Assembly: GCA_900770925.1 (NCBI GenBank)
Contig: CAAGLY010000002.1
Coordinates: forward strand, 1 to 64,000
DNA: 64,000 nt
Direction: 5' to 3'
From: Bacilli bacterium
GTDB taxonomy: Bacteria > Bacillota_I > Bacilli_A > RFN20 > CAG-288
Shown here: positions 18,245 through 26,315 of the stretch, in pieces
Position numbering within the stretch: the first letter of the stretch is position 1
How the letters are laid out: every line of letters starts with the position of its first letter
Made by a program: the position numbers and the translations under genes
Notes under the pieces: generated by a model
Told to the model about the DNA's origin: nothing
Databases searched by the model: none
What the model saw: the letters and a program-made list of their open reading frames with translations, nothing else

Positions 18245-19149
18245 TTCCTGTCTCCTATCAAGCGGAGGAAGTGGTCTTCGAGACCATTATCTTTGCTTTC
18301 GAATTTGGTCAGAAGAAGCTGGTTCTGAATCAGAAGATTCAAAAACTCCGTCTGATCATTCACGTTGTAGATATCCAAAGACCCGTTCTGATCCTGAACC
18401 AGGTATCCTTTGCTTTCCCTGAGCTCTTTGGCTTTTTGGTTATCATTGGTACTGATGATGTAACGATGGCGGGAAGAGTTCTCAAGATTAGAGGCCGAGA
18501 TTTTCTCTAATAGCTGCCCTTTATCGATAAAGAGATAAGAGGTTGCAAATTTAGAGAGTTCGGAAAGGATGTGAGAGGAAATGATCCTTGTCCTTTGCTG
18601 CTCCTTATTCCTTTTCAGTAGGAGTTCACGAATCTGCTTGATGCCTTCGGGATCTAGTCCGTTGGTCGGTTCATCAAGAATCCTGAGTTCTGGTTTCGAA
18701 ATCCTGGCAATGGCAATGCCAAGGCGCTGTTTCCTTCCTAAAGAATAGTTTCCGGCAGCTCGCGGGGACTTATACCTGTGGCCTAAACCGACGTATTCCC
18801 TTTGATGCTGCACATAACCGGATTTCTCGGCATCCTGCCTTCCGTGGAGAAGACAGGCCGCAATGAGATTATCTTTTCCGGTCCTGGAATTATAAATGGC
18901 AGGATGTTCAATCCTTGCCGATACCTTTCCAAGGCTTTTGATTAAGTTTGTGTCTCCGAAGAGAGTAAAGCTGCCTTCGCTTGGCTTTGCTATTCCGGTC
19001 AATAGACGGATTAAGGTCGTTTTTCCGGCTCCGTTCTTTCCGACTAATCCGATGATTTCTCCTTTTTCAACGGAAAAAGTCGCATTACGGAGGACCCATT
19101 TCTTGCTGTAGCATTTTCCAAGCTGGTGGGTCTGGACAATCGTTTCCAT
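18241..19149 (-). CDS. ABC transporter ATP-binding protein, BcrA-type
   Basis: 302 residues. Walker A GKNGAGKTT (about 37-45), signature YSLGMKQRLGIAIA (about 134-147), Walker B in ELMILDEPTNGLDPEGI and H-loop SSHILSELS. With AGG as Met, YSLGMKQ and LMILDEPTNGLDP become exactly the wording of the BcrA/drug-resistance ATPases; with Arg neither would fit. The C-terminal 90 residues are a family-typical accessory region. Operon with the ABC-2 permease (4-base overlap) and a downstream terminator at 17258-17301. Confidence 0.93.
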   Translation of the reverse strand: METIVQTHQLGKCYSKKWVLRNATFSVEKGEIIGLVGKNGAGKTTLIRLLTGIAKPSEGSFTLFGDTNLIKSLGKVSARIEHPAIYNSRTGKDNLIAACLLHGRQDAEKSGYVQHQREYVGLGHRYKSPRAAGNYSLGRKQRLGIAIARISKPELRILDEPTNGLDPEGIKQIRELLLKRNKEQQRTRIISSHILSELSKFATSYLFIDKGQLLEKISASNLENSSRHRYIISTNDNQKAKELRESKGYLVQDQNGSLDIYNVNDQTEFLNLLIQNQLLLTKFESKDNGLEDHFLRLIGDRK

Positions 19150-19196
19150 GATTTGCCTCCTTTTTTAAATTATATCAAACCGCTGAAAATAGCAGT

Positions 19197-19862
19197 TCAG
19201 ATATTCCTCAGTTCCGTATAAGAGTGCCTATAGTAATCGCAGCTGCTCTGAATTTCCCTCTCGTGAAGCTTATTATGACGATCATAGACACCGACAACGG
19301 TAAAGCCTGCCTTCTTTGCTGTCACAATAGCCGGAAGGATATCTTCAAAGACAATGGTCTCTTCTGGTTTAGCATGCCTTTTCTCAGCTAACCTTAAATA
19401 GATCTTCGGTTCAGACTTTGTTGAGTTGATTTCATTGACGTTCCTTGCAAAATCAAAATACTGTTCCCTCTGATTGCGGATAAGGCACGGCCTATAGAGT
19501 TCCCGCTTGTTGGTAGTGGCTAAGGAGAGAGGATAACCCTTCTCTTTCAGGTATTTTAGGAATTCTTTGGTGTTTGGCTTAGCAAGGATATCTTTCTCAT
19601 AGGCTTCCTTTGCCCAGGTAAGCCAGAGAGAGGCAATCTCTTCCGGTGTCTCTTGGATATGGTATTCCTCTTTTGTGAACACCGCCCTTTCCCTGAAGGA
19701 CATATGAGAGATTCTCTGTGAGTAGTCAATCGGCCTATCCCTATGATGCAGCTTAAAGAATCGCTTGTCGATATCGAGCCACCTTCCTAAGGAATTGACC
19801 AGGGTTCCATCCCTGTCGAAAATAACTGCTTTCTTGTTTTTGAATAATTCGGTTTTCTGCAT
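19197..19862 (-). CDS. HAD-superfamily phosphatase, phosphoglycolate phosphatase/beta-phosphoglucomutase-like
   Basis: 221 residues with the four HAD motifs. Motif I is VIFDMDGTLVNSLGMW (13-28), where both Met come from AGG (first codon 19814-19812); conventional translation would give the non-functional-looking FDRDG. Motif II is ATTNK (about 115-119), motif III the Lys in TKSEPKIYLRLAEK, motif IV VFEDILPAIVTAKKAG. It dephosphorylates or isomerises a small phosphorylated metabolite; which one cannot be told. TATAAT lies only 6 bases upstream of the ATG with no Shine-Dalgarno, so the transcript probably begins at the start codon itself. Divergent from the exonuclease gene at 19942. Confidence 0.9.
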   Translation of the reverse strand: MQKTELFKNKKAVIFDRDGTLVNSLGRWLDIDKRFFKLHHRDRPIDYSQRISHMSFRERAVFTKEEYHIQETPEEIASLWLTWAKEAYEKDILAKPNTKEFLKYLKEKGYPLSLATTNKRELYRPCLIRNQREQYFDFARNVNEINSTKSEPKIYLRLAEKRHAKPEETIVFEDILPAIVTAKKAGFTVVGVYDRHNKLHEREIQSSCDYYRHSYTELRNI

Positions 19863-19868
19863 GAAATG

Positions 19869-19874
19869 ATTATA
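19869..19874 (-). promoter_or_regulatory. -10 box TATAAT of a probably leaderless gene (HAD)
   Basis: Perfect minus-strand TATAAT with only CATTTC between it and the ATG at 19862; no room for a ribosome site. Confidence 0.6.
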
Positions 19875-19926
19875 CCGAATTTATTCCTATGGCAGTTATT
19901 CTTCTTAAGATTCGCTCTTTTCGTTT

Positions 19927-19932
19927 TATAAT
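19927..19932 (+). promoter_or_regulatory. -10 box TATAAT of a probably leaderless gene (exonuclease)
   Basis: TATAAT followed by CTAATTGTT and then the ATG at 19942; no Shine-Dalgarno. The longer string TATAATCTAATTG recurs at 21097-21109. Confidence 0.6.
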
Positions 19933-19941
19933 CTAATTGTT

Positions 19942-20877
19942 ATGAACTACGTTTTCTTTGATATCGAATGTGCAAACTGTATTCAGGGCGAAGGAAAGAT
20001 CTGTTCTTTCGGCTATGTTAAAACCGATGAAAACTTCAATGTCATCCAGGAACAGGACATTTTAAGGAATCCGGCAGCCCCTTTCCTTCTAGGCAATGCC
20101 AAGAAAGGCAAGGGAATCACCCTTGCCTATCCTCTTTTCCGTTTCCGGGAATCTCCGCTTTTCCCCCGCTTCTATAAGCAGATAAAGAAACTGCTTACGG
20201 ATCCGGATACTCTTGTCTTCGGTTTTGCAGTAGATCAGGATGCTTCCTATGTTTCCTATTCCTGTGCCCGTTATCATCTTCCTTATATCCAGTTTAAGTT
20301 CTTTGATATTCAGAAGCTTGAAAAGGAAATCAATCACCGGAAGAATGCAAGCGGACTTCAGGCCTTGATTGAAGAATACGGAGAGGGTGTCTTTACCTAT
20401 CATCGATCAGAAGATGATGCCTTAAGGACTAGGGAAGTCTTTAAGCACAGGAGTAAAGCGAGGAACAGGTCGGTCAAGGAAATCTGGGAGAAGTATCCAG
20501 AGTGCATCAATGATACAGAGAGACTTCTTCAGCATCTTCAGGATCAGAAGAAGAACCGGGAAAGGAAGAAACGGAGGGTGACACGGAGGGAGGCTTTCTA
20601 CTCTCTGCCTTGCCCTCAGGCGAATATCAACTGTTATTCTGCTCTTCTCTGGGGAAAGAAGTTCTTCTTTACGGCAAAGGTATTAAAGGATCAGAAGTTC
20701 AGGGATGTCCTATCTAAGAAGAGAGAGAGGTTCTTTAAAAAGGGCGGTAATCTGACAAGAGATTTCAAGGAAGCGGATTATGTTGTTCTTCATAGCCCGG
20801 CTGATAAGCGGCGGGCAAGCGAAGAACATCCGGAAACCGTCTTCCTTTCCTTTGAAGAAGTGAGGAAGGAACTCTAG
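19942..20877 (+). CDS. DEDD-type 3'-5' exonuclease with a possible C-terminal BRCT-like domain
   Basis: 311 residues. The N-terminal 175 residues have the exonuclease motifs: FFDIECAN (Asp7, Glu9), a middle Asp in GFAVDQDASY (about 94-103) and HRSEDDALMTMEVF (His154, Asp158/159, with both Met from AGG). This fits the DnaQ/RNase T superfamily. The C-terminal 80 residues after a basic linker (about 210-222) include FFFTAKVLKDQKF and EADYVVLHSPADK and end in VFLSFEEV, resembling a BRCT fold, which would bind DNA or partners. The substrate (RNA or DNA) is not evident. It stands alone, with a leaderless-type promoter. Confidence 0.78.
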   Translation: MNYVFFDIECANCIQGEGKICSFGYVKTDENFNVIQEQDILRNPAAPFLLGNAKKGKGITLAYPLFRFRESPLFPRFYKQIKKLLTDPDTLVFGFAVDQDASYVSYSCARYHLPYIQFKFFDIQKLEKEINHRKNASGLQALIEEYGEGVFTYHRSEDDALRTREVFKHRSKARNRSVKEIWEKYPECINDTERLLQHLQDQKKNRERKKRRVTRREAFYSLPCPQANINCYSALLWGKKFFFTAKVLKDQKFRDVLSKKRERFFKKGGNLTRDFKEADYVVLHSPADKRRASEEHPETVFLSFEEVRKEL

Positions 20878-21073
20878 TTTTCATGATTCGCTTATCTTAT
20901 CGGTAAAGGTTGCTTCTTACTGTTTTCCGTATGAAGATTAAGAAAATTTGGTTTAATTCAGATACTTTTTGCGTTAGAATACTAAGCAGATAGCCAATGA
21001 AAGAAACAACAGGGCTGTCATTGAATTGATAAGAGAACAGAATCCTAAGGAAGAAAGTTTTCTTCAAGGGGTA

Positions 21074-21102
21074 TTGTAATCGCTTTCAATTCCATTTATA
21101 AT
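21074..21102 (+). promoter_or_regulatory. Promoter overlapped by a cre site, upstream of the Crh/HPr-like gene
   Basis: TTGTAA (21074-21079), 17-base spacer, TATAAT (21097-21102). On the minus strand 21088-21075 reads TGAAAGCGATTACA, a full match to the CcpA cre consensus TGNAANCGNWWWCA, covering the -35 box. Binding there would block transcription. Confidence 0.7.
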
Positions 21103-21123
21103 CTAATTGCAAGGAAAAGAATT

Positions 21124-21390
21124 ATGGCTACATTCAAAATCAAAGTTACCAACATTGGCGGACTTACTTCACGTTCCAGCGCAGAATTAGTCGAAGAGGC
21201 TAATCATCATAAATGCGAAGTCATCAGGAAATTAGATGATGGCGAAGAATGCGATCTCAAATCCATCAGGAATGTCTTCGGTGTCCATCCGATTCAGCAG
21301 GGCGAAGTTCTCACTATCGTCTGCACTGGTGACGACGAAGAAGCTGCTGTCGAAGGCTTCCAGCGTTTAGCTGAACAGTACAGCTTCTAA
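21124..21390 (+). CDS. HPr-like protein lacking the active-site His (Crh-like)
   Basis: 88 residues, the HPr length and fold pattern. The usual GLHARPA around the phosphorylatable His15 is replaced by GLTSRSS (13-19), so Thr15 stands where His is needed and the protein cannot carry phosphate in the sugar PTS. The regulatory serine segment is kept: LKSIMNV (45-51, Ser47, Met from AGG) matches the HPr-kinase target SIMGV. This combination is what defines Crh, the B. subtilis HPr paralogue that is only Ser-phosphorylated and acts as CcpA corepressor. The gene has a strong AAGGAAAAG ribosome site and a cre-covered promoter, suggesting catabolite autoregulation. A Crh-like role is inference; PTS genes are absent from the window. 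Confidence 0.8.
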   Translation: MATFKIKVTNIGGLTSRSSAELVEEANHHKCEVIRKLDDGEECDLKSIRNVFGVHPIQQGEVLTIVCTGDDEEAAVEGFQRLAEQYSF

Positions 21391-21717
21391 TCCAACCGAC
21401 TTCCATTGGCCAAGTGGAATAGATGATTCGGTGCCGATCAGGGAAGGGATGACTATACGTTCCGTGTTGGGATGAGATGTGAAGTTCTGGGATTATACGA
21501 TCCGGGATGTATTGTGCCGTTACGATATGGGATGAGATGTAAGCTGAGAAGAGAAGTGCCGTTACGAGCTGACGAGACGTTATGTTGACTAGATGGAGAC
21601 GAAGTCTGGATTAACCCCTACTTTTGTTTCGACGGAGGAATATGGGAAGTACCCTTTCGATTCCGGTGACGCATGGGTTGGCGCGCTAACCTCACATTCA
21701 TCTAATAGGTAAAAAAT
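21391..21717 (+). ncRNA. Candidate structured or regulatory RNA, or long 3' UTR, unidentified
   Basis: About 330 bases without a plausible reading frame lie between the Crh-like stop and a strong terminator. The stretch has internal repeats: TGGGATGAGATGT at 21468-21480 and 21528-21540 (60 bases apart), GTGCCGTTACGA at 21514-21525 and 21556-21567, and related GGGAT units at several other places. GGTTGGCGCGCTAACC near 21677-21692 forms a hairpin. I compared it from memory with RNase P RNA, tmRNA, SRP RNA and 6S RNA and saw none of their hallmarks. The many GGA elements recall CsrA-sponge RNAs, but this is only suggestive. Confidence 0.4.
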
Positions 21718-21744
21718 AAGGGAGCCGACGGGCTCCCTTTTTTC
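21711..21744. terminator. Bidirectional intrinsic terminator
   Basis: GGGAGCC (21720-21726), loop GACG, GGCTCCC (21731-21737), then T6 (21738-21743); an A-run on the left side gives T's on the minus strand. It ends both the Crh-like/RNA transcript and the minus-strand operon 24256-21750. Confidence 0.92.
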
Positions 21745-21749
21745 TGTGA

Positions 21750-22103
21750 TTAGAACAGCGGATTGAATAAATCCGTAATGGTCTTGTAGTTTTTCTGCTT
21801 AAAGGGGAACCTCCCCTTTAAAGCATAGTAGGTGTTATCCGAGTACCTGATCGTAAGGAAGAACTTCAGGGAGAAATCAGCTCTGTTATCTTCATAGAGG
21901 AGCGCACAGAAATCATCATCGGTGCTGTTTTTGACAGAATTGATGACTTCCCTTACTTTATCCTTCTCTTTGTCGGTTAACGGACGTGTCCCCTTAGAAT
22001 TAGTCAGTATCCATTTGTCTTTGCCCGTATCGATTTCCAGAGACTGAGTCTTCTCGATGGATTCGGGGTCTCTTTTCCAGAAGCGGATGAATTTAATCGC
22101 CAT
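21750..22103 (-). CDS. Hypothetical protein
   Basis: About 117 residues from ATG 22103, chosen because GGAGAGG lies just before it; an in-frame ATG at 22118 has no such site. Starts MAIKFIRFWKRDPE. A charged centre with a KDKVREVINSVK helix is followed by beta-like stretches ending KTITDLFNPLF. No family, signal or membrane segment recognised. It overlaps the end of the zinc-ribbon protein gene by 11 bases, so the two are translationally linked and probably work together. Confidence 0.55.
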   Translation of the reverse strand: MAIKFIRFWKRDPESIEKTQSLEIDTGKDKWILTNSKGTRPLTDKEKDKVREVINSVKNSTDDDFCALLYEDNRADFSLKFFLTIRYSDNTYYALKGRFPFKQKNYKTITDLFNPLF

Positions 22104-22638
22104 TGGTCCTCTCCTCATCTGTCTCGAAGAACTGTTCGAAGATCATTGGCAGGATTTTGAAATAAGGCGGGAAACGGTTTGTTCCCTTGTAGACTTTCTC
22201 AGGAAGGATAGAAAGAGAGAAGCCGAGCTTGATTTCGTACTTTGCGTTTCCGCTAGGAAGGAGAAGCCCTAATAATTCCGGTTCCCAGTCTAAGATATAG
22301 AGCTTGCGGAAAAGAAGGGTCTTCAGTTCCGGAAAGATTGGAGCGATGTTCCTTGGTTCGAAAGGCTGCCTCCTACCGTTTTTATCAATTGTGGAAGCGG
22401 ATAGCATGACTTTCTCATTGCTTTCCTTATGGATCTTGATCTGTCTAGTGAAACCTTCTTTGTCTGTCTTCGAATAGAAAAAATCAGAAAGATTCTCTTC
22501 GTACTGTCCGATGGTTGTGCCATCATCGACTCCGAAGTCTTTATGGCAATCTAGACATTCAAAGCCATGGGTTCCTAATTTCTTATCCCTGAACGGCTGA
22601 GTGTTGTCTTTTCCGCAGCGTGGGCAGATTTCGTTCAT
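22093..22638 (-). CDS. Zinc-ribbon hypothetical protein
   Basis: 181 residues. The N-terminal zinc ribbon is CPRCGKDN (C5, C8) and ECLDCHKDF (about C28, C31). The rest alternates predicted strands and helices and is not recognised. Its start overlaps the pseudouridine synthase stop by 4 bases, so it belongs to the same operon. A zinc ribbon followed by a mixed domain would suit nucleic-acid or ribosome contact, but there is no direct evidence. Confidence 0.6.
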   Translation of the reverse strand: MNEICPRCGKDNTQPFRDKKLGTHGFECLDCHKDFGVDDGTTIGQYEENLSDFFYSKTDKEGFTRQIKIHKESNEKVMLSASTIDKNGRRQPFEPRNIAPIFPELKTLLFRKLYILDWEPELLGLLLPSGNAKYEIKLGFSLSILPEKVYKGTNRFPPYFKILPMIFEQFFETDEERTNGD

Positions 22639-23354
22639 AACTGGTCCTCCTTTTTCCTATGGCAGCTTTCTAAAAGCTGATCAGTTTCCTCTTCAGTAAG
22701 AAGACGTGTCTGATTTAAGGGCAGGTCTTTCAGTTCAATCGGTCCGAAACGGACTCTCTCTAATTCCCTTACATCATAATTATAGTGCCCGAAAAGACGC
22801 TTGACTTCATGATACTTCCCTTCATGCACGGTTAAGTAGGCGTGATAGTCATCGACGATTTCTAATTTGCTCGGCGCTGCAATCTCGCCTCTTCCGATGT
22901 CGATCTCCTGGTTGAATAAATCAGGCAGGGTCGGACGGAGAAGGTGGTTCACGGTGACATAGTAGGTCTTCTCTACTCCGGTCTTTGGAGAAGAGAGGCG
23001 TGCATTTAAGACTCCGTTATCGGTTAAGAGAAGCAGACCGGTCGTATCCTGATCAAGACGTCCTACCCTTCTCAGTCTCTTCCGGTATTCTTCCGGAATC
23101 AGATTCCTGACGGAAGGATAGTTCTCATCGATCCTTGAACACCTGTATCCTTTTGGTTTGTTGATCATTAAAACTATGAAGGGAACATTCGGGATTTCCT
23201 TGTCGTTGACTTCAATCTTGTCTGTGCCATGGATTTCGGCATCGTATTTGGAAACAAGGACTCCGTTTACTTTGACTTCCCTGTTGCGGAGATACTTCTT
23301 TACGGATCTTCTCGACCCGTATCCGTTAATCGAAAGGAACCGGTCTAAGCGCAT
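22635..23354 (-). CDS. rRNA/tRNA pseudouridine synthase, RsuA/RluB family
   Basis: 239 residues. The N-terminal S4 domain (MRLDRFLSINGYGSRRSVKKYL) is followed by the catalytic domain: MINKPKGYMCSMIDENYPSVMNLI, GRLDQDTTGLLLLTDNG with the catalytic Asp in GRLD, VEKTYYVTV, and HEGKYHEVKRLFG. Three AGG codons in KGYMCSM and SVMNL replace what would be implausible Arg. The enzyme isomerises uridine in rRNA. The start overlaps the upstream membrane-protein gene by 10 bases. Which rRNA site it modifies cannot be told. Confidence 0.92.
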   Translation of the reverse strand: MRLDRFLSINGYGSRRSVKKYLRNREVKVNGVLVSKYDAEIHGTDKIEVNDKEIPNVPFIVLMINKPKGYRCSRIDENYPSVRNLIPEEYRKRLRRVGRLDQDTTGLLLLTDNGVLNARLSSPKTGVEKTYYVTVNHLLRPTLPDLFNQEIDIGRGEIAAPSKLEIVDDYHAYLTVHEGKYHEVKRLFGHYNYDVRELERVRFGPIELKDLPLNQTRLLTEEETDQLLESCHRKKEDQL

Positions 23355-24256
23355 GATTTGTTTCCGTTCTTTTTCTTGAGAAGCTCTGTTGCTTCCGGAA
23401 TAGCAAGAATGAGAGAAATAAAGAACCTGGCTAAAGGGATGCAGATAAGTGTAATCTGCTGAGCTGTCTTAGTAATGCCTTCGACATAAACGTCTCCTTT
23501 TAGCTGGAAGGCAAAGGCATAGATGAATCCGGATAAGAGAACAGCTGCTTTCCTGCTCAGCTGCTGAGGTTTTGCTTCTGTTCTTGATTTGACAAGATAT
23601 CCTGTTGTGTTTCCAACTGCCCTAGCAAGAAGAATAAACAGAGCATAGATAATCCACGTCTTTATTCCGGCATAGACGGCTTCTTTCCTTATTCCGCTAA
23701 GCGGAAGAAGAGTAGAAGAGAGGTAAAGGAGACTTGTTGTGCCAAGTCCGATATAGCTCCTGAAGAAGAAGCTGATAGTGAATAGGCCAAGGATAATATA
23801 TTTCGAAGACTTTGAATCACTCTCGAAAGTTGGCTCTTTGATAAACATGAGAGATAAACAGATAGAAAACATAACTAAGAACACGAGTAGTGAGCTAATC
23901 CTATCTTTCTTTTCGTTTTTCTGGCTGAAGAACTTAATGAGCGTGATGCCAAATAAGGGAAGAGTAAAGACTCCCCTTCCGATAGTCAGGGCATAATGGA
24001 AGTTATTGTTGAGGTAGATAAACGGAACAGAAAAGATAAGAAGAGAGGTGATTGCCCCGCCGACATAATAGGTCCAGCTCGATTTAAGATAATTTAATTC
24101 TTTGTTCTTCACTCCTTCTCTCGGAGCGGAATCGATCTTCCTCCTTTTACGGAGAGAGCCGACGTCAAAAAAAGGAATGATGGCAAGAGCATAGACAAGC
24201 CTTCCTTTGATAAAAAGGAGAACGTAATCTCCGATTGTTTTTTTCTCGTTATTCAT
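23345..24256 (-). CDS. Polytopic membrane protein, possibly DUF368-like
   Basis: About 303 residues from ATG 24256, with seven or eight hydrophobic segments. The N-terminus FIKGMLVYALAIIPFFDVGSLM (Met at AGG) faintly recalls the KGM-x-A-x-IPG opening of DUF368 proteins, a family that includes the undecaprenyl-phosphate transporter PopT, and a following SSWTYYVGG segment also fits its layout. The diagnostic GVSGGT is absent, so the assignment is weak. TATAAT lies 10 bases before the ATG with no ribosome site, so it is probably leaderless. It heads the operon running down to 21750. Confidence 0.55.
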   Translation of the reverse strand: MNNEKKTIGDYVLLFIKGRLVYALAIIPFFDVGSLRKRRKIDSAPREGVKNKELNYLKSSWTYYVGGAITSLLIFSVPFIYLNNNFHYALTIGRGVFTLPLFGITLIKFFSQKNEKKDRISSLLVFLVMFSICLSLMFIKEPTFESDSKSSKYIILGLFTISFFFRSYIGLGTTSLLYLSSTLLPLSGIRKEAVYAGIKTWIIYALFILLARAVGNTTGYLVKSRTEAKPQQLSRKAAVLLSGFIYAFAFQLKGDVYVEGITKTAQQITLICIPLARFFISLILAIPEATELLKKKNGNKSCA

Positions 24257-24266
24257 GGATGACAAT

Positions 24267-24272
24267 ATTATA
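24267..24272 (-). promoter_or_regulatory. -10 box TATAAT of a probably leaderless gene
   Basis: Minus-strand TATAAT with ATTGTCATCC between it and the ATG at 24256; no Shine-Dalgarno. Confidence 0.55.
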
Positions 24273-24359
24273 TCGGAATTTAGCTTCTTCTGCTTTCTTA
24301 GTTTATCTAGATGCGATTAATCGTATAAGAAAGCCCTCTATTTCTTTGTCGGGACTTCT

Positions 24360-25613
24360 TTATTTTTCGTAGGGAAGCGGATGTTTCCTGTTTAGCTTCC
24401 GAACTTCCTCTCTGACCTGCTCTTTGATCTTCCTGTTTTCCGGATTATGGAGAATCAGACTGATTAAATGCCCGACATTCTCAAAATCCTCTTCTTTGTA
24501 TCCGCGAGTAGTCCTAGCCGGAGTTCCAAGTCGTAATCCGGAGGTGTAGGCGGGCTTTTCCTCATCACCAGGGATTGCATTCTTATTGGTCGTGATGTTG
24601 ACCTCTTCTAAAAGGGTCTGTGCTTTCAATCCCGTAATATGACAGGTGCTCTTCACATCCACCAGCCTCAAATGATTATCGGTTCCGCCGGTTACAAGAC
24701 GGAATCCTTCCCGGATAAGAGTAGAGGCTAAAGCCTTGGCGTTCTTGATAATCTGATGCGTGTACTGAGTGAACTCCGGTTTTAAGTCCTCGCCGAAGCA
24801 GACCGCTTTAGCAAGAATGGTGTTCTCTAAAGGACCTCCCTGGCATCTTGGGAAGACGGCTTTATCAATCTTTGCTCCGATTTCTTCGTTGTTCGAGAGA
24901 ATCAATCCTCCTCTTGGACCGCGTAGTGTCTTATGGGTAGTCGAAGTGACCACATCGGCATAAGGAAGCGGAGAAGGATGATCACCGGTAGCGACAAGAC
25001 CGGCAATATGAGCCATATCCACCATCAATAAGGCGTTGACTTCATCAGCAATAGATCTGAATTCCTTGAAGTCGATGATTCTCGGATAAGCACTCGCTCC
25101 GCAGATAATCATTTTCGGACAGACTTCCTGTGCTATCTTCCGGACTTGATCGTAATCGATTCTTCCTGTCTTCTCCTCTACCCCATAGGAAAAAGACGTG
25201 TATTCTCTGCCGGAGAAGTTGAAGCGGTATCCATGGCTTAGATGCCCGCCGGCATCTAAGGACCTGCCCAATATCCGGTCTCCGAGATTAAGCAGGGCAC
25301 TATAGGCTTCCCTATTTGCCTGAGTTCCGGAGTGAGGCTGAACATTAGCCCAGTTACAATGGAAGAGCTCTTTTGCCCGTTTGATGGCGAGCCTTTCTCC
25401 TTCATCAATAAACTGACAGCCTCCGTAGTATCTTTTTCCAGGGTAGCCTTCTGCGTACTTATTGGTGAAAATTGATCCGTTTGCTTCTCTTACCGCATTG
25501 GAAACATAGTTCTCGCTGGCAATCAGCTCAATGTTCTCTTCCTGTCTTTTCCGTTCCTTGATAAGAGCGGCATAGGCTTCCTTATCTTTCCTTAGTTCGG
25601 TGTTTTCAATCAT
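24360..25613 (-). CDS. glyA: Serine hydroxymethyltransferase
   Basis: 417 residues, full length. It interconverts serine plus tetrahydrofolate with glycine plus methylene-tetrahydrofolate, using PLP. Motifs: ENIELIASENYVS (27-39), NKYAEGYPGKRYYGG (51-65), HSGTQANMEAYSALL (94-108), ILGMSLDAGGHLSHG (114-128), LMVDMAHIAGLVA (196-208) and the PLP-lysine segment STTHKTLRGPRGG (Lys228). Met in QANMEAY, ILGMSL (codon 25265-25263) and TPAMTTRG is encoded by AGG exactly where the family has Met, while the following TTRG Arg is CGC. Ribosome site AAAGGAG precedes the ATG. It shares a short divergent promoter region with the gene at 25685. Confidence 0.97.
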   Translation of the reverse strand: MIENTELRKDKEAYAALIKERKRQEENIELIASENYVSNAVREANGSIFTNKYAEGYPGKRYYGGCQFIDEGERLAIKRAKELFHCNWANVQPHSGTQANREAYSALLNLGDRILGRSLDAGGHLSHGYRFNFSGREYTSFSYGVEEKTGRIDYDQVRKIAQEVCPKMIICGASAYPRIIDFKEFRSIADEVNALLMVDMAHIAGLVATGDHPSPLPYADVVTSTTHKTLRGPRGGLILSNNEEIGAKIDKAVFPRCQGGPLENTILAKAVCFGEDLKPEFTQYTHQIIKNAKALASTLIREGFRLVTGGTDNHLRLVDVKSTCHITGLKAQTLLEEVNITTNKNAIPGDEEKPAYTSGLRLGTPARTTRGYKEEDFENVGHLISLILHNPENRKIKEQVREEVRKLNRKHPLPYEK

Positions 25614-25684
25614 AAAGTTCTCCTTTCGTTATTTTTAGTTTATCATAGTGGACATAAATGGATTATACAGGAAGGAGTGGGACT

Positions 25685-26188
25685 ATGGAACAGAAGAGAA
25701 ACAGAAAGCTGATTGAGAACAGGAGAAACAGAAAGAATATCTCTTTTCTTTTTCTGCTTGTTTTCTCCGCCTATTTCCTCCTCTCCTACTTCCTTCCTTT
25801 TTCTTATACCTATAGGAAAGGAAAAACCGTGACTATCTCTGGCTTCTCAATGTTCTCCTTCAAGGATGCCAGCGGCTATCTTCTTTTGTCCTATAAAAGG
25901 AGGATCGTTTCCTACGTGGCAGCCGGAATAAGGCTGCTTGTTTCTCTTCTTGCAGTTCTCTCAGGTGGGGAAATCAAGAAGAGAGCGACTTATCTTCTTT
26001 CTTTGCTTTTTCTTATCCTGCTTGCCGGAGAGATTGGTTTATTAGTCGAAAGGAATGCCTATGGAGACACTAACGTTTATCCCCATGTGAATAGGATTAT
26101 CCAGCTTATCCTCTCTGTCTGCTTCCTGATCGGATACCTTGTATTAGCCATCATCCTGAACAGAAAAAAGAAAGCAGAAAAATCCTAG
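25685..26188 (+). CDS. Hypothetical membrane protein
   Basis: 167 residues from ATG 25685, preferred over ATG 25658 because GGAAGGAGTGG lies at the right distance before it. A basic N-terminus (KRNRKLIENRRNRK) is followed by four hydrophobic segments (about 20-38, 68-86, 96-115 and 135-155) with a short outside loop after the first. No family recognised. It is divergent from glyA; the minus-strand TATGAT and plus-strand TATCAT of the two promoters overlap at about 25642-25648. Confidence 0.6.
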   Translation: MEQKRNRKLIENRRNRKNISFLFLLVFSAYFLLSYFLPFSYTYRKGKTVTISGFSMFSFKDASGYLLLSYKRRIVSYVAAGIRLLVSLLAVLSGGEIKKRATYLLSLLFLILLAGEIGLLVERNAYGDTNVYPHVNRIIQLILSVCFLIGYLVLAIILNRKKKAEKS

Positions 26189-26271
26189 CCATCAAAATAA
26201 TCAAAAAAGACAACTTCTTTTTAATAGCAGAGTATTAAAGGAAGAGACAAACTGTTTTTCTGAAAAAAACG

Positions 26272-26307
26272 GCAAAGAAAAAGCGGCCTGAATCATCAAG
26301 CCGCTTT
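26272..26307 (-). terminator. Terminator downstream of the 26813-26316 lipoprotein gene
   Basis: Minus strand: AAGCGGC ... GCCGCTT followed by TTTCTTT. Also positioned to stop the plus-strand gene ending at 26188. Confidence 0.75.
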
Positions 26308-26315
26308 ATTAAGGA

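Noticed and set aside
21391..21717. RNase P, tmRNA, SRP or 6S RNA
   Set aside because: Conserved hallmarks of these RNAs are absent; the stretch is kept only as an unidentified RNA.
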